Source of the DNA: Cervus elaphus
Taxonomy: Eukaryota; Chordata; Mammalia; Artiodactyla; Cervidae
Length of the DNA stretch: 64,000 nt
Assembly: GCF_910594005.1 (NCBI RefSeq)
Contig: NC_057828.1
Coordinates: 5,344,235-5,408,234, forward strand
Direction: 5' to 3'
Notes under the pieces: generated by a model
Databases searched by the model: none
Told to the model about the DNA's origin: nothing
The model's input: only the letters and a program-made list of their open reading frames with translations
Position numbers and translations under genes: made by a program
Part shown: positions 20,096-32,091 of the stretch, one piece after another
Position numbering within the stretch: position 1 is the first letter of the stretch
Layout: each line of letters starts with the position of its first letter

Positions 20096-22940
20096 TTTCT
20101 TTTTCCTTTCTCCATTTAAAATGGGCAACTTATTGCTATGTTAGTGTATCCTAATTGCTATAATTGTTATGTGTAGTTATACTAATTATTCTTTATGCAC
20201 TATCTGGGGAAACCTGAGAACACAGAAAGGGCTGAAAATTCCTCAGAGGTGGTACAGTATCGACAAAGTGAAGACTAACTTTAAAGATTTCATAGTAGTA
20301 ATTCAGTATAGCTATCACCTGAAATTTTGTTTGTACCAATTGAAAGGGGAAAAGAGATTTTTTTTAATTAGAAAAATATAGTGCAGCATTGAAAGGCCTT
20401 AGGCTATTTCTGGCTGGTAGATAGAACTAGTAATTGGTTTTAAGTTAAAATTTCTCTCAACTTGGGAAGGTTGATTGCTCTGAAACCAATAAAATAGAGA
20501 AAAGGCAGGACTGTATAGTCCATGGGTTCGCAAAGTCGTATAGAGTGGAGCGACTTTCAGTTTCATACTAAACTGATATCTCCCCTCCCCCCACCACCAC
20601 TATTTTTCTATTTCTTAAAAACCCTGATTGATACTTACAGCTTGGCAAAAACAAAAGTTCACAAAATTGTTTTATACTTGGGAATTTCTAATTGCCTCCT
20701 CATACTGGTCAATTTTATAATTTCAACTTAATAAGTGTGATAGAGTTGCCCGTTATATTTAAGACTGGATCTATATAAAATGGAAACATTAGAAAACAAT
20801 TAGGAAAAAATACTTTTAGTGTTTGAATTGCCCTATTTAACTTTTATTGTAAAAACAATAAAAGATTATATAGGTACTTTTATGTAATTTATGGGTAAAT
20901 GACAAAAAATTTACAGAATTGGAGAAGATTGAATGGGAATTGAAATGAAAGCCCCATGAGCGTACTATGACAAAACCAGTATCTGTTTCCCAAAGAATGT
21001 TTCTCTGAATTTAAGTGATCATAAATGTCTTTTTAAAAATTACACTGAATGATCCATAATACTGTATTCTTAACTGTGAGATTATTTTGGCCTTAATTCT
21101 TACTTTAAAATAAGCAGTGACTATTTTCATGTGTTAGGAATCATTGCCTCACTGGTTAAATGAAAGAATTGATCTCAGTTGATCTTGTCCCTTTCCACTC
21201 TTGAGAGTATGTTTTTGTGATCGAGTGGGAGGCCAGAAATAATGACTTTTAGTAAAAGTTTCAGACCGAATAACTAATGTAAGATCCCAATTTTTCCTTT
21301 TTTTCATTTTAGATTTGGGGATATTCCCTGCCCAAAAATTTCCTGGAAAATTGACTAGTATTAAGTGTGAGTAAAAGGTGTCCACTTTTTTTAAAGTTTT
21401 GATTTTAGTTTTGTCTTGGATAGTATTTGGCAAGATTTAGCCTAGAAATTATGTAGTATTTATTACATGAGAGTCAAAATTGCTTTGTTACTGGGCTGGT
21501 TTCAAAATTTAGAACTCATTTCTATGTATCAAAATCGCTCTTCATTTTTGTTTTTTTGAAATTCTTAAATGGTAAATGTACCATTGTGAAATGAAATTTC
21601 AACTCCAAAAGTTTACCCTTTTACTAACTGGAGTAAATGGATAACTACAAGGTGTTTAGTTGTCGCCATCACTAGTAAAGAATTTGGAACTAGATTGCAC
21701 AAGCCTTTGCAGGGCCACCGTTGAATGTCACACCAGTGACACGGGTGCTCTAAAAGGAGAAAAAAGTCTTCCCTTAGATAGAAGCTCTCTGTGTTTGACG
21801 GCGCCAGTTCAGGATGGCTGTAATGCTGCTCTGCCTTCGACAGCTTGCTGCACCGCTCTGTAGTTACTCTGTCACTATACATCTCTATCTTTTTTGGTTA
21901 AACACTCCCTGAAGATGATAAAAGATGATGTGACAATATACATACATCCATATTATACACATCGATATATGTGTGAGGATTTCCCTTCATTTTTATTTTG
22001 TGGGCTGGGCAAAATTTAGTGTAGCATTAAAGTACTTCATGATACTTTGGTATAAGAGGAAATTCACTATTTTTATAATGACCCAAATTTAAAGGCTTTT
22101 GTAGTGTATTTTAAAAGGGAAAACTTACCCAGATGTTTTATTTCTACACATTTGTGTACGTGTGTGTGTGTGTTTATAAACCAGTTAGTATATATGTATA
22201 TGTATATTATACATAAAACACTATATTTTTACATACAAGTATGTTTTTATTATACAGATAATAAAGATGGGGGAAGGTTTCTGTTTTTTTCTTAATAGGT
22301 GAAGAAATCTTGAAGACCAGAAATTGGATCTTATTGAATTTTGGTGTTTTTTGTTTTTTGTTTTTTTTTTCTTTCTTTTTTCTTTTTAAATTAATTGTTC
22401 GGCTATGGAAGATTGATCTTTTTTTCTTTTTGATAATCCTTTGAATCTCAAGTTCATCTTTATATGAACTCTTTTTTGTTGTTGTTGTTGTTTTTTGTGT
22501 TTTTTTTGAGGAGATAACTAACCCTAGCTGTCTCCAGTTTGACAAAGGTTATTTGAATGGACTTAAACTCTCAGTAGTTGAGAGAGATTTTAAAAACACA
22601 TCCTGTGTTTGAATTGTGGCTGAGAGGTTTCCTTGGCAATGTGAGGAGGAAAATTCTTTCTGCCTCATTATTATTAACTCATGGATTGAGTGTTGGTTCG
22701 ACCTACAGGCGTAATAAATTGGAACTCAGTGAAGACACAGACATTCCTGTTGAGATCAACCAGCTAATGTAAGTGTGGAAATGTGTTTGGTTTTTTTATC
22801 ATTAAAGGGGTGAACATTTTTGTGATTTAGGGCATAATTTTCCTGATCCAGTAAGAAATCAAAAAGATAATTAATTGTCAACACATTATTTTTTTCTTGT
22901 AATTGTTCACAAGTTTTGGGGTTTTTTTGATAGAAATATC
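20096..22940 (+). other. ZBED6 3' UTR and downstream intron 1 sequence
   Basis: AT-rich, with no further coding sequence. AATAAA signals at 20488-20493 and 20857-20862 are possible poly(A) sites for a ZBED6-only transcript. Little here looks like a young repeat, so 20.1-22.9 kb may contain kept sequence. A pyrimidine run lies at 22350-22395. A strong donor-like AAT|GTAAGTG sits at 22766-22773. Confidence 0.5.
20857..20862 (+). terminator. Candidate poly(A) signal for ZBED6
   Basis: Canonical AATAAA about 760 bp after the ZBED6 stop. An earlier one lies at 20488-20493. Use of either is inferred only. Confidence 0.35.
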
Positions 22941-22949
22941 ACTACCCCT

Positions 22950-25560
22950 TCTTTTTTTTTTATAATACATACTCATAATAAAAGTAAAAACAATATAGAC
23001 AAGGCGGATTCTTCCTGTAATTCTGCCTCCTCGGAGAAAACCACCATTAACAGTTTATTGTGGCATAGTTTCATGTCCATACTCATAGCTTTGCCTCACC
23101 TCTTTTTAATGACTATGTTTGTTGCTTTATAAGAATAGATACGCAAGAATTTAATATGTCCTTCATTGATGGACATTTGGGTTTTTGCCATTGAAAACAA
23201 AAATAACCCCTTATCTAAAAACAACTATATATATATATATATATAAACACACATATATGTGAACTGTTTCTTTGAACCAGTTCTTAAATGTGAATTTGTA
23301 GAATTGTTACAATTCTCTAAGGAGGTTATACCAATTTACTGTATCAGTGAAGTCTTTTTGATTTTCAAAAGTTCTTAACACATCCCTTTTAGTGAAGGTA
23401 TTAATCCTTGGCCATGTTGCTGATCTTTTGCTGTATGAATGGTTTTCATTTTATGTAGTCATATCTATGATTTTTGTCTTGGTTTGTAACTTTGGTATTA
23501 TGTTTAGGACAGGTTTTTTTCATCCTGAGCTTATTAAAAAATAATACCATGCATTTCTTTCCAGTACTTAAGTGTTTACATATTTTATATTAAAATGTAA
23601 TCTAAGGATTGTAGTTACATGACATTGCCTCTCTTCCTCCCCCTAAGCATTGTCAAAAATGGTTGCTTTTTAGCTCTGCATAGTTATGAATTTAGAATCT
23701 TTCTTATATAGTGCTTTTAGTGAGTTAAAGCATCTTTGTCATCCTTGTCTTTGTTCTCCTGGAACCTTTTTGTATGATACAGAATTTATTTTTTTCAAAT
23801 GGATCGCTAATTTTTTTTTGTTGTTAATTTCAAATGCCACTTTTTCCAGAAATTGCTTGAATTCTGTTTATCTTGTACTCTTTCATTTGCCAATATTACA
23901 CACCTGTGGTAATTACAGGAAGCCCAGAGCCCTCTCATTCTTCTTAAGATTTTCTTAGTTACTCTTAAGTAATTTTGCAGTCTGTCAGGTTCCAATAATA
24001 AAGTATCATTGAGATTTTGAATTGAATTGCATTCAATCTACTTACATTATTTAGGGGGAAAGTAAACTTCGTTAAGCCTCTACTCCGTTATCTCTCCATT
24101 ATCCAGGTCTTCTGTGCCTTAGTAGTTTAATAGTTTTGGTTTTGTTTCTAATTTGATGGGGTCTTTTATATTTCTTTATTTTCTTCCTATATATTTTAGT
24201 TTTATTGTGACTAGGACTCTTGTTATCATCTGAATGTTGTTGGAACATAAGAAATTTACTGATTTTAAAAAATATATTATTATTTTAAATTTCTTTAATT
24301 GTTAGATTTTATAGTTTGCAAGCATAAAATCTACAGATACTAAATTTTTTGCTTCATCCTTTCTAATCTTTATACTTTTTTCCCTTATTGCATGCCTTGA
24401 GCTCTGAAACAGGGTTGGGTGATAGTACAGCCTTTTTTTCCCTTGAGTGACTGACTTGTAGTGTTTTACCATGTCACATATGATGATAGTTTCTCATCAA
24501 TTAGTACACTTACGCTAAGAAGGTTCCTTGTAATTTACAGAGTTTTTATTGGGAATAGATGTTGTTTGTAGCTTTTTTTAAAAAGGCATTTTAACTTTTA
24601 GAAAACTACAGTTTTAAATATTTTTTTTCACCATTTTTCTGTTTTTGAAATCTTAAGATACCAGAGTTTCCTTTTTTAACCCCTGTTTATTCTAGTAATG
24701 AATTTCCCGATATTAAGCCATTCTTAGTTCTGGAATAAACCTTCTTTGATCATGTTTTGTTACTCTTTTGATATACTATATGGTTCACTTTATTTAGGAT
24801 TTATCAGCTGTATCATAAATCAGACACCCCCAAGTAGTTGCTTTAAAACTTTAAAAAAAAAAAAATGAGATAATGCCTTTTCATTGTTTTGTTCTTTTTC
24901 TACTATTTATTTTTTCTAATTTTTTTCTGAAGTTAGACTGCTTCCTTTAGTAATTTTTGAAAAAAATATGTGGAGTACATGTATAATATATACTTTATGA
25001 GACTTTCTAAAACCTTCTTCCCAGTCCTGAGCTTTTCTTGAAATGTAATTTGAAAAGCTCAATCTAGGGTCATAATATCACCTTTTAAATTCTGGATATT
25101 TTGTCTTTTGAAATTTTTAGAGATTGAAATGATGTGTCAGATGTCAAGTCTGATTTTCTTTCTTTTGTTTTCAGTCTGGTTTTTCCTGGAAGTCTGTATA
25201 ATTCTGCTTTACCATTGGAATTCAAAAATTTCACCATTGTATATATGGTATATGGTGAAGTAGTGATGTCTTTAAAGAAAATTTCTGCCTGGCATTTGAT
25301 GAATCCTTTAATTAAAAGACTTAAGTTCATCCAGTTTAGGGAAATTTCTTTGTATTGTTATTTTATTATCATTTCTACCAGTTCCATTCCATCCTTGTAT
25401 TTTTTTATCATTTCTACCAGTTCCATTCCATCCTTGTATAATTTTCATTGTGTAGAAATTGAATCTTCTGGAATTATTTCTGTGTTATCTTTCCTCTCAC
25501 ATTGACATCTTTTTGCATTCTGGGGAATGTCCCAATAGTGATATCCTATGATTCAGTTTT
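22950..25560 (-). mobile_element. Ancient L1 LINE remnants, antisense
   Basis: Very diverged antisense L1 text: 3' UTR-like 'attgatggacatttgggttt' at 23166-23185, ORF2-like 'ttgaattgaattgcattcaa' at 24017-24036 and a 'gttctggaataaacc' block at about 24728. No ORF survives. Boundaries are approximate. An (AT)n tract lies at 23226-23246 and a 39-bp tandem duplication at 25362-25439. Confidence 0.5.
25362..25439 (+). repeat. 39-bp tandem duplication
   Basis: Two nearly identical 39-bp units, each containing 'tatcatttctaccagttcca'. Only one or two bases differ. Confidence 0.9.
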
Positions 25561-26185
25561 GTCTTTTTCATCAGTGTTTATTCAGATTTTTCTTTATCTT
25601 GGGTACTATTTCTTTTTTATTAAAAAAGGAATGTGCACCATGGTTTTGGACTTTTGTCTTATGTAGTAATAGGTCAGTCAATTTTTACCTCTATATTTTT
25701 GGGGGCCATTTTCTTGCATAGCAGTTATATCCTTCCCCCCCAACCCCCAGTGAAAGTTAAAGAAGTTCAGTATGTAAAAGGGGTATATGAAAGAACTGTT
25801 CTATTTAAACATTAGTAATGTGGTGCATATCTATTCAGGATTCAATCTCTCCATGCCTTGCCTTGCCTACCTCAGGGTGTTTTACAGAATCGATTTTGAA
25901 AAAACGAGGGGAAAAGTACAACTCATGCTATTCTGCTATTTCATAAATCTCATTTTGTTTGTTTAATATGTAGCAGTCTTACTGAAACCAACAACAGTTT
26001 CATTTATGTTCTTTGGCATGTTGATTTTAGGAATGAAAGGGACACCAAAGCCTTTTCCCCTTTATAAAAAGACCTTTCTATTGTAAAATGTTTCCATTCT
26101 TTTCTGACTAACACTTTTTCTTACTGTGTGTGTCATTGTAGTTAATTGAATATTCCTAGAGACTTGATCCCGTTGGAGGCAGTCT
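25561..26185. other. Intron 1, unclassified
   Basis: AT-rich, no ORF or clear repeat. A C-run is present near 25735-25748. Confidence 0.45.
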
Positions 26186-26283
26186 TTTAGTTTTTATTTT
26201 ATGTTGTAGTAGAGTTGGTTTACAGTGCTGTGTTGGTCTCAGGCATACAGCAGAGTGATTCAGTTGTGCATACAAACATATCC

Positions 26284-26482
26284 AGACTTCCCTGGTGGCT
26301 CAGATGGTAAGGCGTGTGTCTACAATGCAGGAGACCTGGGTCCCATCCCTGGGTTGGGAAGATTCCCTGGAGAAGGAAATGGCAACCCACTCCAGTGCTC
26401 TTGCCTAGAAAATCCCATGGACGGAGGAGCCTGGTGTCCATGGGGTCGCAAAGAGTCAGACACGGCTGAGTGACTTCACTTT
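26284..26482 (+). repeat. Bov-tA SINE, sense
   Basis: tRNA-derived head 'cttccctggtggctcagatg' followed by the Bov-A body. Imperfect duplication of 'acatatcca' on both sides, within the L1. Confidence 0.92.
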
Positions 26483-26649
26483 ATACACATATCCATTCTT
26501 TTTCAGATCCTTTTACCATACAGGTTATTACAGAGTATTATAATATACTGTGTTATACAGTAGGTCTTTGTTGATTATTTATTTTATATGTAGTAGTATG
26601 TATATGTTAATCTCAAAGTCCTAATTCTTCCTGCCTCTAAATTTTCTTT

Positions 26650-26762
26650 CTTTTTTTCTTTGGCCATTCTGCTTATGGAATCTCAGGTCCCCAACCAGGG
26701 ATCAAACTCAGGCCATGAACGTGCCAAATCCTAATCGCTGGACCACCAGGGAATTCCCTCTC
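26650..26762 (-). repeat. CHR-type SINE, antisense, short form
   Basis: T-tail, 'ttggccattctgc', 'ccaaccagggatcaaac' and the head complement 'tggaccaccagggaattccc'. Confidence 0.85.
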
Positions 26763-27267
26763 TCCCTCTGATTTTTAAAAAGTTACTTTTTGGTGTATCC
26801 TAGATGGTGCAATGCATTCTCTTGGTGGTCAGAGGAATGTTGGTAGTGGACTGGTGAGGTGGTATTAAAGACCCAATCCTTGTTCTGTTCTGTAGTATAT
26901 CAACAATGGTCAGGTCAGTTAGGGTAGACTTAAGTTTTCTGTTATATCTGTGTTTCATCATATTAGAAAATGTAGTGTTATTCTCAACATAAAATAACAA
27001 ATAGCCACCTGTAATCCTACTGCCATGACTGTAACTACTGCTAACAGTTGATCTTTGTTTTTCTAGGTTTAGGTTTCTTCCTGCTACCACGTCCTCACCA
27101 GCACTTGGTGGTGCCAGTTTTTGGATTTTTGTCAGCCGTTCTAAAGGGGGTTTGCAACTCCCAGTGATACTGAGTGTCTTTTCATATGCTTGTTTGTCAT
27201 CTGTGTATTTTCTTTGGTGAGGTGTCTGTTTAGATCTTTTGCCCATTTTTAAATTAGTTTTTCTTTA

Positions 27268-27397
27268 ACTTAATTAATTTATTTTTTTGGCTGTGCCCCA
27301 TGGCATGTGGGATCTTAGTTTCCCACCAGGGATCAAACCTGTGCTTTCTGCATTGGAAGCATGGAGTCTTAACCACTGAACCACCGGGGAAGTCCCT
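27268..27397 (-). repeat. CHR-type SINE, antisense, short form
   Basis: 'ttttttggctgtgcccca', 'caccagggatcaaacctgtg' and 'ccaccggggaagtccct'. Confidence 0.88.
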
Positions 27398-27857
27398 GGT
27401 TTGTTTTTCTTATTGTTGCATTTTAAGGGTTCTTTGTATATTTTGGATACCGGTCCTTTATCAGTTATGTGTTTTGCAGAAATTTTCTCCCAGTCTGTAA
27501 CTTGGCTTTTCGTTCTCTTAATAGTGCTTTTGAGAAGTGGAAGTTTTTAATTTTAATTAACTCCAACTTATCAATGGTTCCTTTAATGGACTGTACATTT
27601 GGTGTTATGTCTAAAAAGCTATCACCACATCCAGAATCACCTGGATTTTCTCTTGTTTTATTCTCTAGGAGTTTTATAATTTCACATTAGTGATCCATTT
27701 TAATTTTTGTGAAAGGTATAAGGTCTCTGTCTAGATATATTTTTTTGCCTGCAGGTATCCTCCTCTTCCAGCATTGTATATTGAAAAGACTGTCCTTTCT
27801 CCTTTGAAATTGCCTTGCTTTTTTGGCAAAGATCAGTTGACTCTATTTGTAATGTAT

Positions 27858-28140
27858 ATTAGTTTCCTAGGGCTTCCATAACAAAGTACCTCGAACTTGG
27901 GTGTCTTAAAGCAACAGAAGTTTGTTATTAACAGTTTTGGAGGTTAGAAGTCTGAAAAGGTGTTAACAGGGTCATGCTCTCTTTGAAACCTGTAGGGAAA
28001 TGATCCTTCCTTGCTTCTTGTAGCTTCTGGTGTTTGCTGGCAATCCCTGTCATTCCTTGGCTTATAGAAGCATCAGTTTTTGAACACTTAGGTTTCTAGG
28101 TGTTTTTTCCCTGTTAGAAGATGGTGCTGAACTTTCTTAT
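27858..28140 (-). mobile_element. MLT1-type MaLR LTR, antisense, partial
   Basis: 'tagtttcctagggcttccat', 'aacaaagtacctcgaac' and 'ttggaggttagaagtctg' are the reverse of an MLT1 LTR 3' end. The remainder is lost or diverged. Confidence 0.75.
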
Positions 28141-28172
28141 GCACTATTCTTTTGTATATTTGTTGAATATTA

Positions 28173-28775
28173 GTTCAGTTCAGTCGTGTCCGACTCTTTG
28201 CAAGCCCACGGATTGCAGCACACCAGGCCTCCCTGTCCATCACCAACTCCCGGAGCTTCCTCAAACTCGTGTCCATTGAGTCAGTGATGCCATCCAACCA
28301 TCTCATCCTCTGTTGTCCCCTTCTCCTCCCACCTCCAATCTTTCCCAGCATCAGAGTCTTTTCAAATGAGTCCATTCTTCGCATCAGGTGCCAACTTATT
28401 GAAGTTTCAGCTTTAGCATCAGTCCTTCCAATGAACATTTAGGACTGATTTCCTTTAGGATGGACTGACTGGATCTCCTTGCAGTCCAAGGGACTCTCAA
28501 GAGTCTTCTCCAACACCACAGTTCAAAAGCATCAATTCTTTGGCTCTCAGCTTTCTTTATAGTCCAACTCTCAAATCCATACATGACTACTGGAAAAACC
28601 ATAGCTTGGACTAGACGGACCTTTGTTGGCAAAGTAATGTCTCTGCTTTTTAATATGCTGTCTAGGTTGATCATAACTTTTCTTCCAAGGAGCAAGTGTC
28701 TTTTAATTTTATGGCTGCAGTCACCATCTGCAGTGATTTTGGAGCCAAAAAAATAAAGTCTGTCACTGTTTCCAC
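28173..28775 (-). mobile_element. BovB LINE 3' end, antisense
   Basis: About 600 bp of BovB 3' sequence in reverse, with the reverse-transcriptase C-terminal fragment on the minus strand (28396-28695). Flanked by a perfect 12-bp duplication tgttgaatatta at 28161-28172 and 28776-28787. Confidence 0.95.
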
Positions 28776-29000
28776 TGTTGAATATTAATCTCAGGATAAA
28801 TTCTGGAAATGGAATTGAAAGTCATAGGATATTTAAATTTTGAAGGTTTCATGTGTGTTTAGTAACGTAACTCTTCTAAACTAGGTTGCTGAGTTAAAGG
28901 TTGGTTTTACCATGGCCTGCTATTCTTGGATTAGGAATTGTTAGCGGAAAATATGAATGAATTTGATTCATCTAATTTAAAGTTGTAGATCAATGTTTCT

Positions 29001-29131
29001 CTTTTTAGGATCTTTTTGTTTTGTTTTGGCCAAAACCTTTTGGTGTGCAGAACTTGCCCAACCAGGGACCAACTCCATACCCCGGGTGGTGGAATTGCAA
29101 GTCTTAACCACTGGACCACAAGGGAAGTCCC
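29001..29131 (-). repeat. CHR-type SINE, antisense, short form
   Basis: Starts at 'ctttttaggatctttttg', ends with 'ggaccacaagggaagtccc'. Flanked by tagatcaatgtttct (28986-29000) and tagatccatgtttct (29132-29146), one mismatch in 15. Confidence 0.92.
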
Positions 29132-29146
29132 TAGATCCATGTTTCT

Positions 29147-29848
29147 GAAACTTTATCCTCTGATGTAGGAGTTTGTAGAAACCCCTTCCAAATTCTGACA
29201 TGTGCTCTTGTCATGTATTTTTACTTCTGTAGAAGCTTGCTTTCTTGAACCCTTTAGTGTGAGAACTAGGGTATGGCAAGGACTACAGGGGAGAGGAAAT
29301 ATTGATCATTCTGCATAAGCACTATTTTAGGGATAAGCCCTGAGAACTTCTTTTGCTCCTTGTGCCGTAATTGGTGTACAGCTCTTCGTCATCTTCATTG
29401 TATTAGCTCGCTCTACAGATTTTTCAGGGGTAGTGGTTCACCAGCTATTCCAGTGAGAGTTTTTTCCACATACTTAGAATTATATACTTTTAAAATAACA
29501 AAAATGCTTGTGAAAATATTGGAACGTTTGTTAGATGAAAAGAGTCTAGTTTGTCAGAAATACAGATTTAGCAGATTATCTTGTGTAAGTTAATAATCTA
29601 AACTGCAGATCATTTGTTGAGTATATAATGCTTACATAATTTATGCTGAAGCACCGTAGAGAATGCAAAGAAAGACGCATGGCTGTTTAACAAAAATTTT
29701 GCATTGTAGATGAGAATGTACAACACTCACAGATTAAAATATGAATCACAATTTTCATAAGGCTCTGCTCATTGGCCAAGGTGATTTGGAGAAGAATGTT
29801 GAAAGAATTTACCTGAAATATTTTCAATTCATTGTCTTCTCATTTTAG
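29147..29848 (+). other. Intron 1, 3' end
   Basis: No repeat recognised. It contains one GCTCGC at 29406-29411, matching the known ZBED6 core. It ends in the acceptor 'cttctcattttag' at 29836-29848. Confidence 0.55.
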
Positions 29849-29994
29849 GATTAACATTTAAAAGACGATTTCTGTGATTGACTTGTCTTTTGGAAGATTA
29901 AACCCATATCAAGAGGACTTGGAGCTGGTCCTCACCTAGAGGAAGCAGTGGCTTATTTTCAAAAAGCCACTTCTCATCTAAGGATCTACTCAGC

Positions 29995-30048
29995 ATGCCT
30001 AATCAAGGAGAAGACTGCTATTTTTTTTTCTATTCTACTTGTACTAAA
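29995..30048 (+). CDS. ZC3H11A: ZC3H11A coding exon 2 (start codon; residues 1-18)
   Basis: The exon itself starts at 29849 after 'cattttag'; 29849-29994 is 5' UTR. ATG at 29995 has A at -3. It encodes MPNQGEDCYFFFYSTCTK, giving C8 and C16 of the first CCCH finger. Donor gtaagaa at 30049. The first finger is split between this exon and the next. Confidence 0.95.
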
Positions 30049-31177
30049 GTAAGAATTGGCATCTCTAAATCAGTTCTTTCTATGATTTCCCTAATAAAAT
30101 TGAATAAAATTTTCCCAGTATACCAAGTTGTCTTTTATGTTTTGCTCAACTGTTTATTTGCTGTCGATTTTTTAGTAAAGGATAGCATTCCTAAGGGAAT
30201 TCATTACTCATCGTTTTTTTCCTGTTCATTTTGTTCTCCATACTCTCCAGAAGTAAAAAGATCCATAGCATTTAGTCATCGTTCAGTGTTCTTATAGCTA
30301 TAATTAATCTGTTCAGGGTGCTTTTCAGGAATTAGGAATACTTGACTGTGGCTTGCTAACTTTGATCTTTGTGTAGTAAATTTGTTTTGTAGTAAATGAA
30401 TGGGTGGATTGTATTGTATTTATAGAATTGTCATGGATTGAATTTGACTTCTGTCTCCAGATATCCTGCTGAATCCTAAAGCCACTTTTCTAAATATGCT
30501 TTTGCAGGTTTATTAGAGCTTTTTTCTTTGTTGGAGCTTCCTGTATTTCATCCTGGTTCTTCTGCAGCTCCATTTAGAATTTACCCATTATTTTCTGTTA
30601 TTCCTTTATGACTAATTCTATACATGTGTTCCCCCCCCCCCAAGTATTTTTCTTAAATCATTTTGGTGCTATATTTAAAATTGTTAGTTTTGAGCAAAGC
30701 TTTGATTTTAGGTAACAAGTTGCACAACAGTAGCCTTTGGTTTCAAATAGTAGCATTGTATGAAATTTATAGTGAAACATGGAATTATACTTAAATTCTA
30801 ATCTATTTACTTTCTAATTTTCCATTTAAAGCTACTTATACAAGTCAGGATATATGAAATCGTTTTGAAGATTAACTGTAAAACATTTTTTAAGGGTACC
30901 TAATATTCCCACTTGTATTTTTGACCCCATCTCTCAGCTTTTGTCATTCATGTTGTCAGATCAGATAAAAGATACTGTCAAGAAATAGGTTTTAGGAAAT
31001 TAAAAATTTCTTGACCTCAGATTGTTCTTATCATCCTATTTCAATTGTTTTCTACCTTGCCTGTCTCTCCTTACTCTTCTGTGTTTGTCTAGATACCAAG
31101 AAACTTAGAGGGAGCATTTTGCTTGGGGTCTGGTTCGATACCACAGTTCTCTTCTGCATTATTCGTTTTGTTTACAG
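30049..31177 (+). other. ZC3H11A intron 2
   Basis: 1.1 kb, AT-rich, no recognised repeat apart from a short C-run near 30631-30640. Acceptor 'tttacag' at 31171-31177. Confidence 0.8.
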
Positions 31178-31297
31178 GGTGACAGCTGCCCATTCCGCCA
31201 CTGTGAGGCTGCCCTGGGGAATGAGACTGTTTGCACACTATGGCAAGAAGGGCGCTGTTTCCGACAAGTGTGCAGGTTTCGGCACATGGAGATCGAC
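31178..31297 (+). CDS. ZC3H11A: ZC3H11A exon 3 (residues 19-58)
   Basis: 120 nt, phase 0-0. Completes CCCH finger 1 (C22, H26) and holds finger 2 (C37, C45, C50, H54; C-x7-C-x4-C-x3-H). Donor gtaagt. Confidence 0.96.
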
Positions 31298-31968
31298 GTA
31301 AGTCTTCGGTTTGGGTTTTGTGTCCTGATGGGACAGTAAAAAGTATGGCAGTAAAAAACATTTTATATAACGTGTGTTAAATTCTTCTTTAATGACCTGG
31401 TGAAATTTCTGTCATTAGTAAAATGCTCACTTATTATCGAGATGCTTTATGGTATGAATTAGTGTCATATTTCATAAAGGCCATTTGGTAATCTGTCTAA
31501 AGTGTAAAAATTATAATGTATATTTAGGGAGTATTTATATTTCTGTGTTTATTTTAAAACAGTCTGAACTTAGGGAAAAGTTGCAAGTATAGTATGATAC
31601 TTTCCTCTAAACCATTTAGGGTTAAATACTTTCATGACTATTTCCTACAAACACAAAAGATATTCTCTCACATAACTGTGATAAACCATCAAAATTAGAA
31701 TATTAACATTTATATTATATATTACTCTGATTGAATTCCCAGCTCCCATTCAGGTTTTGCCCTTGAACTGGTGGTGTTCTTTATTGCAATAGGAGTGAGC
31801 CCAGAATCGTGTGCTGCGTCTAGTTGTCATAGTGATTTGGCCTTCTGTCTAGAACAGTTGATCAGTTTTTTCTTGCCTTTCATTGACCTTACATTTTTGG
31901 TCACTATAGGACAGTTATTTTGTAGAATGTTCCTCACTTTGGGTTTATCTAATACTTCCTCATTGCTA

Positions 31969-32091
31969 GGTGAAGTCGCTCAGTCACGTCCGACTCTTTG
32001 CGACCCCGTGGACTTGTAGCCTACCAGGCTCCTCCGTCCACGGGACCTTCCAGGCAAGAGTACTGGAGTGGGTTGCCATTTCCCTCTCCAA
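31969..32091 (-). repeat. Bov-A SINE, antisense
   Basis: Single Bov-A unit between perfect 12-bp duplications tcctcattgcta at 31957-31968 and 32092-32103. Confidence 0.95.

Larger units (their letters stand above)
26190..27850 (-). mobile_element. L1 LINE 3' part, antisense, with SINE insertions
   Basis: Antisense L1 3' UTR and ORF2 end: 'gagttggtttacagtgctgt', 'tcatatgcttgtttgtcatc', 'tcccagtctgtaacttggct'. Interrupted by SINEs at 26284-26482, 26650-26762 and 27268-27397. No intact ORF. Confidence 0.8.

Noticed and set aside
26284..26340. tRNA-like box sequences at the heads of Bov-tA and CHR SINEs
   Set aside because: They are degenerate tRNA-Glu-derived SINE promoters; no cloverleaf with intact acceptor stem, so not tRNA genes.
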